Source: a virus
IMG/VR virus record: IMGVR_UViG_3300021477_000007
Location: 1-60,538 of that record
Length of the DNA stretch: 60,538 nt
Strand: one strand, 5' to 3'
The translations under genes and the position numbers were made by a program. The notes beneath the pieces were generated by a model. That model made no database searches and was not told the DNA's origin. It saw only the letters and a list, made by a program, of their open reading frames with translations. Shown one piece after another: positions 52,571 through 60,538 of the stretch (positions are counted from its first letter, which is position 1; each line of letters opens with the position of its first letter).

Positions 52571-53721
52571 ACGGACCCCAGCGTCTCTCTCATGAACTCG
52601 ACGGAGGCCCTCTCGCCCCCGCCCGGTGCGATCGGCGCGGCCTGCTCGCGCGGGGCCAGCTTCCGGGCGACCATCGCCAGGGCCAGGGTCAGCGCGGTAT
52701 CGCGGTCATCGAGCCGGACCCTGGCGTGCAGGTCCCACAGCACGGCCATGGCGGCGTGCGCGCGAGCCCCCCCTAGCCGGGCGGCCAGGGCCTGCCGGGC
52801 GGCCAGGGCCTCGCCCTGGGCGGCAATGCAGCCTCCGCACGACAGCACCAGCAGGTCGCGCAGGGCGAGGACAAGCTGGCGGGCCACGTGGCCCGCGTCC
52901 CCGTACGACACCAGGGCGCGGGCCAGCGCCTCGTACATGGCGGGGTAGTCGCCGTCAGCCGCCGCGGTCAGCAGGGCCGGCGCGAAGTCAGTCTCCCCGG
53001 TCAGCTCGCGCCACAGCTCCAGGCTGGAGATGCCGACCGAGCTGACCTGGTCGAGCCGCATCACAGCATCGCGCATGCCGCCCCCGGCGGCCTCGGCGAC
53101 AGCGGTCAGCAGCGCGGGCTCAGCCGCGAGCCCCTCGGCCTGGCAGATGCTCACCAGGCGGTCGCGGATGACGCCAACGGGCAGCGGGTCGAACCGGAAC
53201 GGGCTGCAACGGGAGCGCACCGTGCGGGGGATGGAGGCGAACTGGGTGGTAATCAAGATGAACACCACGCCAGGCGGCGGCTCCTCCAGGATTTTCAGGA
53301 TGGACTCGAATGCCGCAGCGGACAGCCCGTGCGCCTCATCGATGATGTAGACCTTGCGCCCGCCGCCGACGGCGCCGTAATAGGCGCGGGTGCGGATGGC
53401 CCGCACCTGGTCGACGGTGCCATTGCTCGCGGCGTCCAGCTCCTCCACGTCCGGGCTGGTGTCGTTGTCGACCGCGAGGCAGCTCACGCACGTCCCGCAC
53501 GGCCAGCTGGCCGCCGGGCCGGGCCGGGCCTCGCAGTTGAGCGCCTTGGCCACGATCCGGGCCATGGTGGTCTTGCCGCAGCCGCGCTCGCCGTAGAAGA
53601 GCATCCCGCCGGGCACCGTGCCCCGCTTGCACATCAGGTACAGCAGGGCCACGGCTGGCTTCTGCCCGGCGACATCGCCGAACACGCGCGGCCTGTAGCG
53701 CAGTGCCAGCTGCTCGCTCAT
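52567..53721 (-). CDS. DnaX-like clamp loader ATPase
   Basis: The protein has 384 residues. It begins LALRYRPRVFGDVAGQKPAV, with Walker A FYGERGCGKTT (residues 44-52), four zinc cysteines (63, 75, 78, 81) as in DnaX, Walker B VYIIDEAHGL, sensor LITTQFASIPRTVRSRC, and a C-terminal collar-like helical region. Phage gamma/tau homologues load the sliding clamp encoded a few genes upstream. It lacks the long tau extension. Confidence 0.88.
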   Translation of the reverse strand: MSEQLALRYRPRVFGDVAGQKPAVALLYLMCKRGTVPGGMLFYGERGCGKTTMARIVAKALNCEARPGPAASWPCGTCVSCLAVDNDTSPDVEELDAASNGTVDQVRAIRTRAYYGAVGGGRKVYIIDEAHGLSAAAFESILKILEEPPPGVVFILITTQFASIPRTVRSRCSPFRFDPLPVGVIRDRLVSICQAEGLAAEPALLTAVAEAAGGGMRDAVMRLDQVSSVGISSLELWRELTGETDFAPALLTAAADGDYPAMYEALARALVSYGDAGHVARQLVLALRDLLVLSCGGCIAAQGEALAARQALAARLGGARAHAAMAVLWDLHARVRLDDRDTALTLALAMVARKLAPREQAAPIAPGGGERASVEFMRETLGSV

Positions 53722-53981
53722 GCGAACGTCCTCGTCTCGCCCGCCACGACCGCGGCCATGCACTCGCCCAGGTCCAGCCCGAGCTTGCTGCCCAGCTCGA
53801 ACAGGGCGAGGCCGACATCTCCGTACTCCTTCGCCACCTCCCCGGCAGGACGGCCCTTGAGAACGGCCCCGGCCAGCTCCCCCAGCTCTTCCAGCGCCTT
53901 AAGGGCCTGCTGCTCTACAGCGGGGTACCGGTCGGTACCGTGCTTCGCGATGATCTCGCGGGCCAGCTCGTGTCCGTTCAC
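53718..53981 (-). CDS. MazG-like NTP pyrophosphohydrolase (short)
   Basis: The 87 residues start at the GTG 53981 behind GAGGAGA. The MazG helical core is visible: VEQQALKALEELGELAGAVL with E-E-x-x-E-L, then EVAKEYGDVGLALFELGSKL with E-x-x-D. These residues coordinate Mg2+ to hydrolyse NTPs, or (p)ppGpp-type signals in some phages. It overlaps the clamp loader start by four bases. Confidence 0.75.
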   Translation of the reverse strand: MNGHELAREIIAKHGTDRYPAVEQQALKALEELGELAGAVLKGRPAGEVAKEYGDVGLALFELGSKLGLDLGECMAAVVAGETRTFA

Positions 53982-54217
53982 TCGGGTCTCCTCATGCTGA
54001 TGGTGGTCGCGATAACCGGGGGGCCGGGCTCCGGCCCGGTCACGGGCAGGCCCGCCGCGCAGAACGCGCCCGAGCTGAGCTTGCGGTGGCCGAACTCGCC
54101 GCCGCACTCCGGGCAGGCGAGGTACGTGACGTCGCCGTCCTGCTCAGGCTCAGCGGGGCCGCCGCAGTAGATGCAGTCGGCGCCCTCTTCGACCAGCGGC
54201 TCAGGCGGGCTGCTCAA
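53978..54217 (-). CDS. Small zinc-ribbon protein (TTG start likely)
   Basis: The 79 residues contain two CxxC pairs (DCIYCGGPAE and YLACPECGGEFG) and a final Cys (GAFCAAGLPV). The start was chosen at the TTG overlapping the radical-SAM stop region, because upstream ATGs would place it deep inside that gene. It is probably a structural zinc protein; the function is unknown. Confidence 0.5.
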   Translation of the reverse strand: MSSPPEPLVEEGADCIYCGGPAEPEQDGDVTYLACPECGGEFGHRKLSSGAFCAAGLPVTGPEPGPPVIATTISMRRPE

Positions 54218-57200
54218 CGGGCTCCAGGACCTCCGGGGCGGGCTCTTCGGCATAGCCGTCGCCCGCCCAGTTCTCGTCAGGCGCGGTGTCCGGGCTGGTG
54301 CCGAAGGACTGGCCGTACTGATGCGTCTTGCCGAATCCGGGACTTTCCACAGGTTCCTCCACAAGGTGTGCGGCTACCTGTAATACGCCGGAGCCCGCGA
54401 GCGCCGCAATGACCTTCCCTTCGGCCTCGTCGCCACAGCGCGGGCAGAACCTCATCCCCCAGGGCGCGTCCAGCAGAGTGGAGGGGACCGGCAGGCCGCA
54501 CCCCTCGCACGGCTGGCCGCCGCCGTGGAAGAACTCCAGCCGACGGGCGGTGTAGCGCGCGGCCTCGACCGGGCTGGCCTTGCCGGCGAGCGCGGCGTAG
54601 GCCTGGTAGGGACCGAGGCGGCCCTTGAGCAGCATGCGCAGCACGGTCCGCTGCCCCTCGCGGGCCAGCCAGAGGTCGCGGACGTGCTCGCGGGCGTCGC
54701 CCTCCTCGGCGGTCGCCCCGGCGTAGAAGCTCTCCGCGCGAATCAGCACCGGCACTGCCTCTGCCTCGTCCCACCACCGCAGCCGCCGGGCCAGGGCCGC
54801 GGGGTCGTCAGCTACCTCCAGCTCCCACAGGCCGGTCGGGCGCGCGGGGAACTTCCCCGCGGCCGGGAGCACAGCGAAGTTCCCGCCCCAGCGCAGGTAC
54901 GGGTACAGGTGCACCGCCATCTTGATGAGGTAGTCGCCGATGTCGAGGCCGTCGGCGACGCGGGTCAGGCCGAACTCGGCGTAGTCCACCCCGGCGCTGC
55001 GCTCGCGGTAGCCGGTGCCCGAGGACGCCAGCCTCACCGACTCCACGGCCAGGTCGGGGAACGGCGGCCGGCCGGACCTGCTCATCCGCCCGGCGATGTC
55101 AGCCCGTGCCCGGTAGGCGGCCCGGCGGATGATGTACTCCAGCGACGTGCCGGAAACGAACCGGTACTCATCCGGGCGCTCCACCTTCATCCGGACGCGC
55201 TGCGCGACGGTGGACTGGTCGAGCGGGCGCACCGGCTCAGCGACCAGGTCGCGGTCGACGGCCTGCACGTACCTGCGGCGCAACTCCAGGTCCTTCCGGT
55301 CGCACACCCCGCAAGCGGTCCCGCTGCACTGCTGGTCGCAGCGCGGCACCCACTCATTGCCGTGATATCCCTCGGGGATATCACTGTCGTAGCCCTCGGC
55401 GGTGGTCCCCTCCAGGAACTCCACCATGTCCCGGTACACCCGCCACAGCAGGGACCGCGGCACGCCGGTGTCGATCATCTCCCAGCCGAGCAGGTCCTCG
55501 TAGAACCGCTCGCCGAAGATGTCGTCCAGCCCGTTGCGGAACCCGTGAACTTTCATCGCCTCATCGAGCTTTTCCCGCATGTCCTTCGGGAAGCCGCCCC
55601 ACGACGCGGTGCCGTAAGCCTCGATGACGTCCACGACGGCCTCGCCGACGTCCCGGCTCGCCCGCTGGCACGCTTGGAAGAACGCCAGCTTCGGCGGGGA
55701 GGCCTTGCTGCCGATCTTGATCCAGATCCGGTGATCGCGAAGTTCGCCGAGCGCCTGCTGCAGCATGTAGTCCGGCGGGGTGACCTCGAACCACTGCAGC
55801 GGAGTCTGCGCCTCGATGAGCAGCGGGGTCCAGGAGAAGATGATCTGCACCCCGGCCGCGGCCTCGCCGAACCCGTTGCGGATGTCGGCCAGCCGGCGGC
55901 CCAGCTCCACGACCCTCATCACGTCGGCTTGCTCCTCACCGGGCCAGTTGGTGATGAAGTAGAGCTTGATCTTCCTGATGCCCGCGCGGATCGCCCGGGT
56001 GACCGCCTCGGCCACGTCGTCGTCACTGGTGCCCTTGCCGGCCAGGTCGCGCATCCGCTGGCTGTTGCCCTCCAGGCCGAGAGTGAGCGACGTCGTGCCG
56101 GAGACTTGCAGCAGCAGGGCGAAGCCGGGGTCGGCGAGGTAGTCATCGATCCGCATCGAAGAGGCGTCCACCCGGCCGGCGACGTTCTCCAGCAACCCGG
56201 CGATCAATGCCTTCTTTCGCGTGTGCATGGGCGGGTCCGGGGCGACCAGGCTGATGTCGGTCGAGCCCATATTGTCCCGCCACGCCTTGGCCCGCTCCAC
56301 TGAGCGGCCTGTGCCCTCCTGCCGGTAAGGCTTGGTCACCCACGAGAGCCTGCAGAAGCTGCACCAGGCCGGGCAGCCGCGCGCTACCTCAACGTCCCCC
56401 GAGCCCATGCCGGGATCGGAGAACAGCACCGGCGCGCTGGTCATCAGGCTGGCCTTGTTCAGGTCAGCGACGCGCCGGGCCTTGAAGATCGGGCCGATGC
56501 CCTCAGCCAGACTCCGGTAACCGGACACCATCTTGGTCAGCTCGGGCAACCCGCGGTCCTCGTACTTGTAAGCGACCTCAGTGAAACGCGGGAAGTACAG
56601 GAAGGGAAACTCCCTGGCCAGCATCTGGTAACACCACAGCCGGTCATTCTGCCAGGACCGCGGGCCATTGCTCTTGAACTGCGCGATGCGCTCACAGACT
56701 GCGGAGATGCCGGGGTTGCCCTCCTCGTCCTCGGCCTCTCCCAGCCACACGGCATCGACCACCGGGGCCATGAACTCGGGCGCGCAGTACGCCTGGCCGC
56801 CAACCAGCACCATCGGGTAGTCCTCGGCGCGCAGCGTCCGGTCGGCCCAGCGCAGCGGGATACCGCTCATGGAGAGGGTCTTGCAGAAGTTCATGAAAAG
56901 AACTGTGTACGAGATAGACGTGCCCACCACGTCGAAGTCGCTCAGCTGGTGCCTGCTCTCGATGCCGAACGCCGGCACCTGGCCGCGCTCCAGCAGGTCC
57001 ATGTCACGCGGGGTGGCGGGCAGGTAAAAACGGTCAGCGAGCGTGTAAACCCCGGCCTTGTGCAGCGCGTCGTACACAGCGGGGATCGCCATGTTGCCGG
57101 CCGCCTGACTGTAGGGCCAGCTCGCGACGAGCAGCCAGCGCACCTGGGCGGCACCCCACGGGCGGCGGGCGGCGTTGGGCTCGGTGCCCAAGAACTGCTG

Positions 57201-57269
57201 CGGTCCGTCAAAGCGGAACAGGTTTCCGTCTAGCCACCGGGCAATCGACTCAGGACTGCGGCCTGTCAT
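54201..57269 (-). CDS. Large radical-SAM protein (B12-binding-like N-terminus)
   Basis: The 1,022 residues start at the ATG 57269 preceded by GGAGGAGG. The N-terminal 290 residues have a Rossmann-like region (VRWLLVASWPYSQAAGNMAI, then LVGGQAYCAPEFMAPVVDAV) as in cobalamin-binding radical-SAM enzymes. The cluster motif is GCPAWCSFC (Cys299, 303, 306), followed by the TIM-barrel motif RIDDYLADPGFALLLQVSGT. Two further Cys sets (CDQQCSGTACGVCDR; CEGCGLPVP with CPRCGD) may bind more clusters or zinc. Related proteins are uncharacterised; a nucleic-acid or peptide modification role is possible. Confidence 0.8.
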   Translation of the reverse strand: MTGRSPESIARWLDGNLFRFDGPQQFLGTEPNAARRPWGAAQVRWLLVASWPYSQAAGNMAIPAVYDALHKAGVYTLADRFYLPATPRDMDLLERGQVPAFGIESRHQLSDFDVVGTSISYTVLFMNFCKTLSMSGIPLRWADRTLRAEDYPMVLVGGQAYCAPEFMAPVVDAVWLGEAEDEEGNPGISAVCERIAQFKSNGPRSWQNDRLWCYQMLAREFPFLYFPRFTEVAYKYEDRGLPELTKMVSGYRSLAEGIGPIFKARRVADLNKASLMTSAPVLFSDPGMGSGDVEVARGCPAWCSFCRLSWVTKPYRQEGTGRSVERAKAWRDNMGSTDISLVAPDPPMHTRKKALIAGLLENVAGRVDASSMRIDDYLADPGFALLLQVSGTTSLTLGLEGNSQRMRDLAGKGTSDDDVAEAVTRAIRAGIRKIKLYFITNWPGEEQADVMRVVELGRRLADIRNGFGEAAAGVQIIFSWTPLLIEAQTPLQWFEVTPPDYMLQQALGELRDHRIWIKIGSKASPPKLAFFQACQRASRDVGEAVVDVIEAYGTASWGGFPKDMREKLDEAMKVHGFRNGLDDIFGERFYEDLLGWEMIDTGVPRSLLWRVYRDMVEFLEGTTAEGYDSDIPEGYHGNEWVPRCDQQCSGTACGVCDRKDLELRRRYVQAVDRDLVAEPVRPLDQSTVAQRVRMKVERPDEYRFVSGTSLEYIIRRAAYRARADIAGRMSRSGRPPFPDLAVESVRLASSGTGYRERSAGVDYAEFGLTRVADGLDIGDYLIKMAVHLYPYLRWGGNFAVLPAAGKFPARPTGLWELEVADDPAALARRLRWWDEAEAVPVLIRAESFYAGATAEEGDAREHVRDLWLAREGQRTVLRMLLKGRLGPYQAYAALAGKASPVEAARYTARRLEFFHGGGQPCEGCGLPVPSTLLDAPWGMRFCPRCGDEAEGKVIAALAGSGVLQVAAHLVEEPVESPGFGKTHQYGQSFGTSPDTAPDENWAGDGYAEEPAPEVLEPVEQPA

Positions 57270-57420
57270 CGGGCCTCCTCCGGAGGTGTACCACCGGGCG
57301 CGTGCCCTCTTCGGCCTCACGCCGGACACGGCGGGCCAGCTCCTCGGGAACCGGGACCCTCGCCACCCTGCGGTACCGGGTAGCTGCCCGGTGCTCGCGG
57401 AACCTCCACCAGCGCCTCAT
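57250..57420 (-). CDS. 56-residue Arg-rich protein overlapping the radical-SAM start
   Basis: The frame begins MRRWWRFREHRAATRYRRVA and continues RVPVPEELARRVRREAEEGT. It starts inside the TGA of the ATPase gene (ATGA) and runs 20 bases past the radical-SAM ATG in another frame. The second half resembles a ribbon-helix-helix start (RVPVPEELARRVRREAEEG). It could be a DNA-binding peptide. Confidence 0.5.
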   Translation of the reverse strand: MRRWWRFREHRAATRYRRVARVPVPEELARRVRREAEEGTRPVVHLRRRPDDRPQS

Positions 57421-58088
57421 TCGCTCTCCCCCTCAAACACCCTCGTCACCCCGTCCGGCCCGAGCGCGAAGCGGACCCGGGCGTCCGCGTACGCGCTGTA
57501 CGCCCGGTCGTGGGTAATCATAACGACCTGGACGCCAAGCTCATCGGCCACCTGGCGGACGAACTCGCCCAGCCGGTCGGTGTAGCTCTCGCTGACGAAC
57601 CGGAAGGTCTCGTCCAGGAACAGGGCCTTCCGGGCGCCGGGCGTGAGCCGCACCATGACCAGCCGCAGGACGAAGGCGACCACCTGCACCATGCCGCCGC
57701 CGCGGGCGTCAAGCACAGGAGTCTCCAGGACCTCGCCACCGTGCCCCGACCGGATGACCGGCTCCAGGGTCACCTGGCCGCCCACCTCACCGGGCACCAG
57801 GCGGAAGGACAGCTCCTCCTCGAAGATGTCCCGCAGCGCCCGGGTGGTCAGGTCCTCGAACATCGCGCGGGCGCTCTCCTGCGCCTCCTCACCGATCCTC
57901 GTGAGCAAGGCGGCGACCTGGGCGTACAGCGCGGACTGCTCCTCCGCGCGCGTGATGTCCGCCTCCGCCCGCTTGCCGGCCTTGACCACCTGCTGGGCAC
58001 GCCCCGCCTGGCGGTCCAGGTCACGCCGTGTGGCCCGGACCGCCGTCGCGAGGGCTGCGAGATCGGTCAAGGGCGGACCCACTGCCAC
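57417..58088 (-). CDS. Rad50/SbcC-like C-terminal ATPase half
   Basis: The protein has 223 residues. It starts in coiled coil (RDLDRQAGRAQQVVKAGKRA), then shows ABC-ATPase C-lobe features: LDARGGGMVQVVAFVLRLVM (signature-like G-G-G-x-x-Q), Walker B RKALFLDETFRFV, and VVMITHDRAYSAYAD with the switch His. No Walker A is present, so it must pair with another subunit or be regulatory. Such halves occur in phage recombination modules. Confidence 0.7.
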   Translation of the reverse strand: MAVGPPLTDLAALATAVRATRRDLDRQAGRAQQVVKAGKRAEADITRAEEQSALYAQVAALLTRIGEEAQESARAMFEDLTTRALRDIFEEELSFRLVPGEVGGQVTLEPVIRSGHGGEVLETPVLDARGGGMVQVVAFVLRLVMVRLTPGARKALFLDETFRFVSESYTDRLGEFVRQVADELGVQVVMITHDRAYSAYADARVRFALGPDGVTRVFEGESE

Positions 58089-58222
58089 CGGGACATGTCC
58101 GTCCCCGGGTACTCGAACAGCCAGTCGGCAAAGTCAGACGGCGTGTCGAACGTGATCTTCCGCCCGCCGTCGGTGATGGCCGCCTTGTCGCCGGTGACGA
58201 AGTTCTCGGTCGTCCTGGCCAT
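58067..58222 (-). CDS. 51-residue protein, unknown
   Basis: The frame runs from MARTTENFVTGDKAAITDGG to DMSRWQWVRP, with an ATG overlapping the stop of the upstream MazG-like gene (TGATG). It overlaps the Rad50-like start by 22 bases. No family is recognised. Confidence 0.55.
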   Translation of the reverse strand: MARTTENFVTGDKAAITDGGRKITFDTPSDFADWLFEYPGTDMSRWQWVRP

Positions 58223-58758
58223 CAGGCCCGCCGCCCCCCGTGCCGGTAGTCGCGAGTGCGGTTATACGCCATTTTTCTCTCGTACTCGGCCATGAGGTCG
58301 ATGCCGTAGAGCTTGCAGAGCTGCCGCAAGAACGACAGAATCCCGGCGAACGCTGAGCTAGGACTCTCGTAGGATGCCTCCTGCGCCATTGTCACGCGGG
58401 CGATGAGGCCGTGCAGGGTGTTGATGTTCACCAGGAACTCGTCGTCAAGGACGAAGATCTCCTCGTCTGGCTCCAGGCACTCTTCCAGGTCCCACCCGAA
58501 CAGATCCGCATCATCCAGCAAGCGGATCAGGACGTCCGCGAACTCGCTGCCGACGCCCTGCGGCTTAGGATTCAGCCCGACGCCGAGACGCTCGGTTACG
58601 TCTTCCAGGCCCCAGTCACGCCACGCGTGCCCGGCCTCGGCGGCCTCCTCGTGCAGCAGCGCCATCGCCTGCCCGAGCGGGCACGGGCTCTCCCGCCACC
58701 CCTTCTCCTCGCAGTAAGCCGTCACCTCGGCCTGCATTTCCTTCAGTGTCTTGGGCAT
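58222..58758 (-). CDS. MazG-like nucleotide pyrophosphohydrolase (long)
   Basis: The 178 residues start at the ATG 58758 behind GAGAGG. The metal-binding helices are visible as MALLHEEAAEAGHAWRDWGL and VGSEFADVLIRLLDDADLFG, the MazG/all-alpha NTPase pattern (E-E-x-x-E, later E-x-x-D). The C-terminal extension (ILSFLRQLCKLYGIDLMAEY) holds a third helix pair. It may clean or rebalance nucleotide pools. The longer frame to 58893 has no ribosome-binding site. Confidence 0.75.
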   Translation of the reverse strand: MPKTLKEMQAEVTAYCEEKGWRESPCPLGQAMALLHEEAAEAGHAWRDWGLEDVTERLGVGLNPKPQGVGSEFADVLIRLLDDADLFGWDLEECLEPDEEIFVLDDEFLVNINTLHGLIARVTMAQEASYESPSSAFAGILSFLRQLCKLYGIDLMAEYERKMAYNRTRDYRHGGRRA

Positions 58759-58772
58759 CTCGTGCCTCTCTG

Positions 58773-59945
58773 CTAGTAGCCGACCGAGTTGGGCGGCATC
58801 TGCGGGCAGGTACCGGTGACCTGCTTGTCCTTGTCGTGCAGCAGCAGCGGCGCCCGGACTTTCCCGCGGTCCTTGCCCACCTTGAACTCGCACGTCGGCG
58901 AGGGGTGGGCGGCCAGCATGGCGGACAGGAACACCGCGTTCACCACCAGGAGGTGCTGGCCATGACCCCAGGAGGCCGGGATGACCTCCTCGGCGCTGTT
59001 GCCGTCCTTGTCGCGGCCGGTAACCGTCAGCCGGGCGCGCTTCCCGTTGTCACTGTCAGCGATGAGCGCGACCGCTGACGTGCTCGCCTCGGTGTTGATC
59101 TTCACCCGGCGCAGCGCGGCGGTCAGCTCGCCCTTGTCGACGCCCAGAGTCATGTCGTTGCCCTTGGCCGGATCGAGGAACAGCTTCTCGACGTCGGGGA
59201 AGGGCGCGGCCATCCGCAGCGCGGCCAGGGTGACCGGGCCGACGCGGAACACCGAGTAAGGGCCGGCCTCGGCCACCTCGGCGTCCTCCACCGGGTTCTT
59301 GGCGAGCAGCTTGAGCAAGTCGTCCAGCGCGGCCCCGGGGATGAGCATGTCACGCGGGAAGCCGGGCACCGGCGCGCAGGCGAACTGGGCGGCGTCGGCC
59401 GCCCAGGCGAGCATCCGCCCGGTAGCGTCGCCGCTGATGCGGACCTGGGTGAAAGCCGGGCGGCCTGCTTCCCTGCCCACCGCGTGCCGCACCGTGTCCA
59501 GCGCGGCCCGCAGCGCCTCGCGGCCGACCGGAGCGAACCCGGCAGCCGACAGGTCGGGCATTCCCGTGTACCCGTCGGGGTTCGGCAGGCGCAGCTGCCA
59601 GGTCGCCGAGCCGGCGGTCACCAGGGCGGCCCCGCCCTTGACCGTCACCGTAACATCCCCCTCGGGAGCTTCGGCGAGGATCGACTTCAGCTTCTTGGCG
59701 GGCAGGTAGGCCTGGCCGCCGGACTGAGTGAGCACGGCGGGGATCTCGGCGGAAACCGCGGTCTGCTGGTCGGTGGCCGCCACCCGCAGGCTCTCCGGGC
59801 TCACCGTGACCTGGAAGCAGCCGTTGACCGGCAAGGTGGCGCTTGACGGCACGGCGGGCAGCGCCCAGTCAACCAGCTGGGCGAGCACCGCCCGGCGGAC
59901 CGTGAACTCCAGGGAGCCGTAGTCGGCCCCGGCCTCGTTGCTCAT
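58773..59945 (-). CDS. DNA polymerase III beta-clamp-like sliding clamp (DnaN)
   Basis: The protein has 390 residues. Three repeated domains follow the DnaN plan: strands such as FTVRRAVLAQLVDWALPAVP and LRVAATDQQTAVSAEIPAVL in domain 1, FRVGPVTLAALRMAAPFPDV in domain 2, and KGELTAALRRVKINTEASTS with ARLTVTGRDKDGNSAEEVIP in domain 3. The C-terminus diverges. With the DnaX-like loader it forms a phage-encoded processivity module. Confidence 0.78.
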   Translation of the reverse strand: MSNEAGADYGSLEFTVRRAVLAQLVDWALPAVPSSATLPVNGCFQVTVSPESLRVAATDQQTAVSAEIPAVLTQSGGQAYLPAKKLKSILAEAPEGDVTVTVKGGAALVTAGSATWQLRLPNPDGYTGMPDLSAAGFAPVGREALRAALDTVRHAVGREAGRPAFTQVRISGDATGRMLAWAADAAQFACAPVPGFPRDMLIPGAALDDLLKLLAKNPVEDAEVAEAGPYSVFRVGPVTLAALRMAAPFPDVEKLFLDPAKGNDMTLGVDKGELTAALRRVKINTEASTSAVALIADSDNGKRARLTVTGRDKDGNSAEEVIPASWGHGQHLLVVNAVFLSAMLAAHPSPTCEFKVGKDRGKVRAPLLLHDKDKQVTGTCPQMPPNSVGY

Positions 59946-60193
59946 GCCGTTCCTCCCGCGAGTTCGAGCTGCCGCTGTACCTCGGCCGCCTCGGCTTCTA
60001 GCTGCCGGTCCAGCTCAGCCAGCTTCTCCCTGGCCTGCCCGGCAGTGGTGACGCCGAACTCGGCCTCCAGGTCCTCGCGGACCGCAGCGGCGCGGGCGCC
60101 CGCCTGCTGCGCCTGCGCGTCGGCGCTGGCGTGCCGGCGCTGGGCGCTGGTGATGTCCTTCTGCAGTGCCGCTACCGTTTCTTCGATGGCCAT
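59942..60193 (-). CDS. Small coiled-coil protein
   Basis: The 83 residues are entirely coiled coil (ALQKDITSAQRRHASADAQA; REKLAELDRQLEAEAAEVQR). It resembles small coiled-coil partners of recombination ATPases. The stop overlaps the clamp start by four bases. The function is not known. Confidence 0.55.
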   Translation of the reverse strand: MAIEETVAALQKDITSAQRRHASADAQAQQAGARAAAVREDLEAEFGVTTAGQAREKLAELDRQLEAEAAEVQRQLELAGGTA

Positions 60194-60200
60194 GCCCTTA

Positions 60201-60538
60201 CTACGCCGCCGTGAGCGACAGGCGGCCGGGCCTGCCGCCGAGGCTGAACTTGGGGCAGGCGTGCTTGACAGGGCAGTACGCGCAGCCCGCGTTATCAGCT
60301 TTTGGGGCGAGGCGGCCCGCCCAGATGTCCTGGGCGGTCTTGGTGATCCGGCCCGCCATCTGGGCCACCGCGTCACGGTTCACCGTGACCGGGAGGACCC
60401 GCGTGTCGCACATGGGCTGGATGAGCCCGCTCATCGCCGGGAACTGCCCTTTCAGCACCTTGACCGCGATGGCGTAGAACGCCAGCTGGCCGAGCACCTT
60501 GCGGTAGTAGTTATTGTCGCGGGTGGCCTTCAGGTCCC
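60201..60538 (-). CDS. PD-(D/E)XK nuclease with Fe-S cysteines (partial, N-terminus off the right edge)
   Basis: The visible 112 codons begin DLKATRDNNYYRKVLGQLAF, where D-x-K is the last part of the nuclease catalytic motif and Y-x-x-x-x-x-Q-L-x-x-Y the RecB motif. The C-terminal CAYCPVKHACP supplies three of the four cluster-ligating cysteines of Cas4/AddB-type nucleases. It probably processes DNA ends during recombination. Its 5' end lies beyond the window. Confidence 0.75.
   Translation of the reverse strand, partial: DLKATRDNNYYRKVLGQLAFYAIAVKVLKGQFPAMSGLIQPMCDTRVLPVTVNRDAVAQMAGRITKTAQDIWAGRLAPKADNAGCAYCPVKHACPKFSLGGRPGRLSLTAA

Overview
The window is part of a GC-rich tailed-phage genome (siphovirus architecture) that very probably infects a Streptomyces-like actinomycete. 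The evidence is a head-to-tail structural cassette (large terminase, portal, MuF, capsid protease, decoration protein, major capsid protein, connectors, major tail protein, frameshifted tail chaperones, a 2,899-residue tape measure and a distal tail protein). Actinobacterial signatures support the host call: an Lsr2-like protein, a DUF397 protein, a LysM/Rpf-type muralytic enzyme, an SCO0854/MXAN_6230-like protein, leaderless mRNAs, and almost no TTA codons in the coding sequence I checked. Nearly every gene is on the minus strand, so the functional order runs from right to left. No integrase or repressor was seen.

Right to left: 60.5-52.3 kb holds nucleic-acid metabolism (PD-(D/E)XK nuclease fragment, DnaN-like clamp, two MazG-like proteins, a Rad50-like half ATPase, a large radical-SAM enzyme, a DnaX-like clamp loader, a small Acb2-like protein). 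52.3-50.0 kb holds a methyltransferase and two GT-A glycosyltransferases. 49.9-44.0 kb holds unassigned genes and the large terminase. 43.4-38.2 kb is a tRNA archipelago of 35 recognisable tRNAs covering all 20 amino acids, headed by a leader that resembles an actinobacterial rrn antitermination leader. 38.1-35.9 kb encodes the SCO0854/TerD-like protein. 35.9-35.4 kb is a non-coding array of four related RNA modules. 35.2-19.6 kb holds a secreted protein and the head/connector genes. 19.6-12.5 kb is a block unusual for its position, with a glycosyltransferase, an Lsr2-like protein, lysis enzymes and membrane proteins between the tail terminator and the major tail protein. 12.4-0 kb holds the tail genes.

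Most unusual observations: (1) four tRNA-like cloverleaves encoded in circularly permuted order (T-arm and 3' acceptor strand first, then 5' acceptor strand and D-arm), with the acceptor stem closed by a short loop and the opening at the anticodon arm; three alternate with ordinary tRNAs and one sits inside the RNA array. (2) The four-module RNA array itself, with covarying helices that fix the minus strand as the transcribed one. (3) A U33-to-C33 change in 10 of 35 tRNAs. (4) A portal gene whose reading frame needs two +1 shifts, both at the tetranucleotide TTAA read as TTA-A. (5) Plus-strand islands in a minus-strand genome: a DUF397 moron with its own promoter and terminator, and two tiny membrane proteins on an apparently leaderless transcript inside the tRNA cluster. 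(6) A homing endonuclease gene that appears to split the 5' end of the tape-measure gene. Four homing-type endonuclease genes are present in total. All assignments come from reading the sequence; no database search was run.
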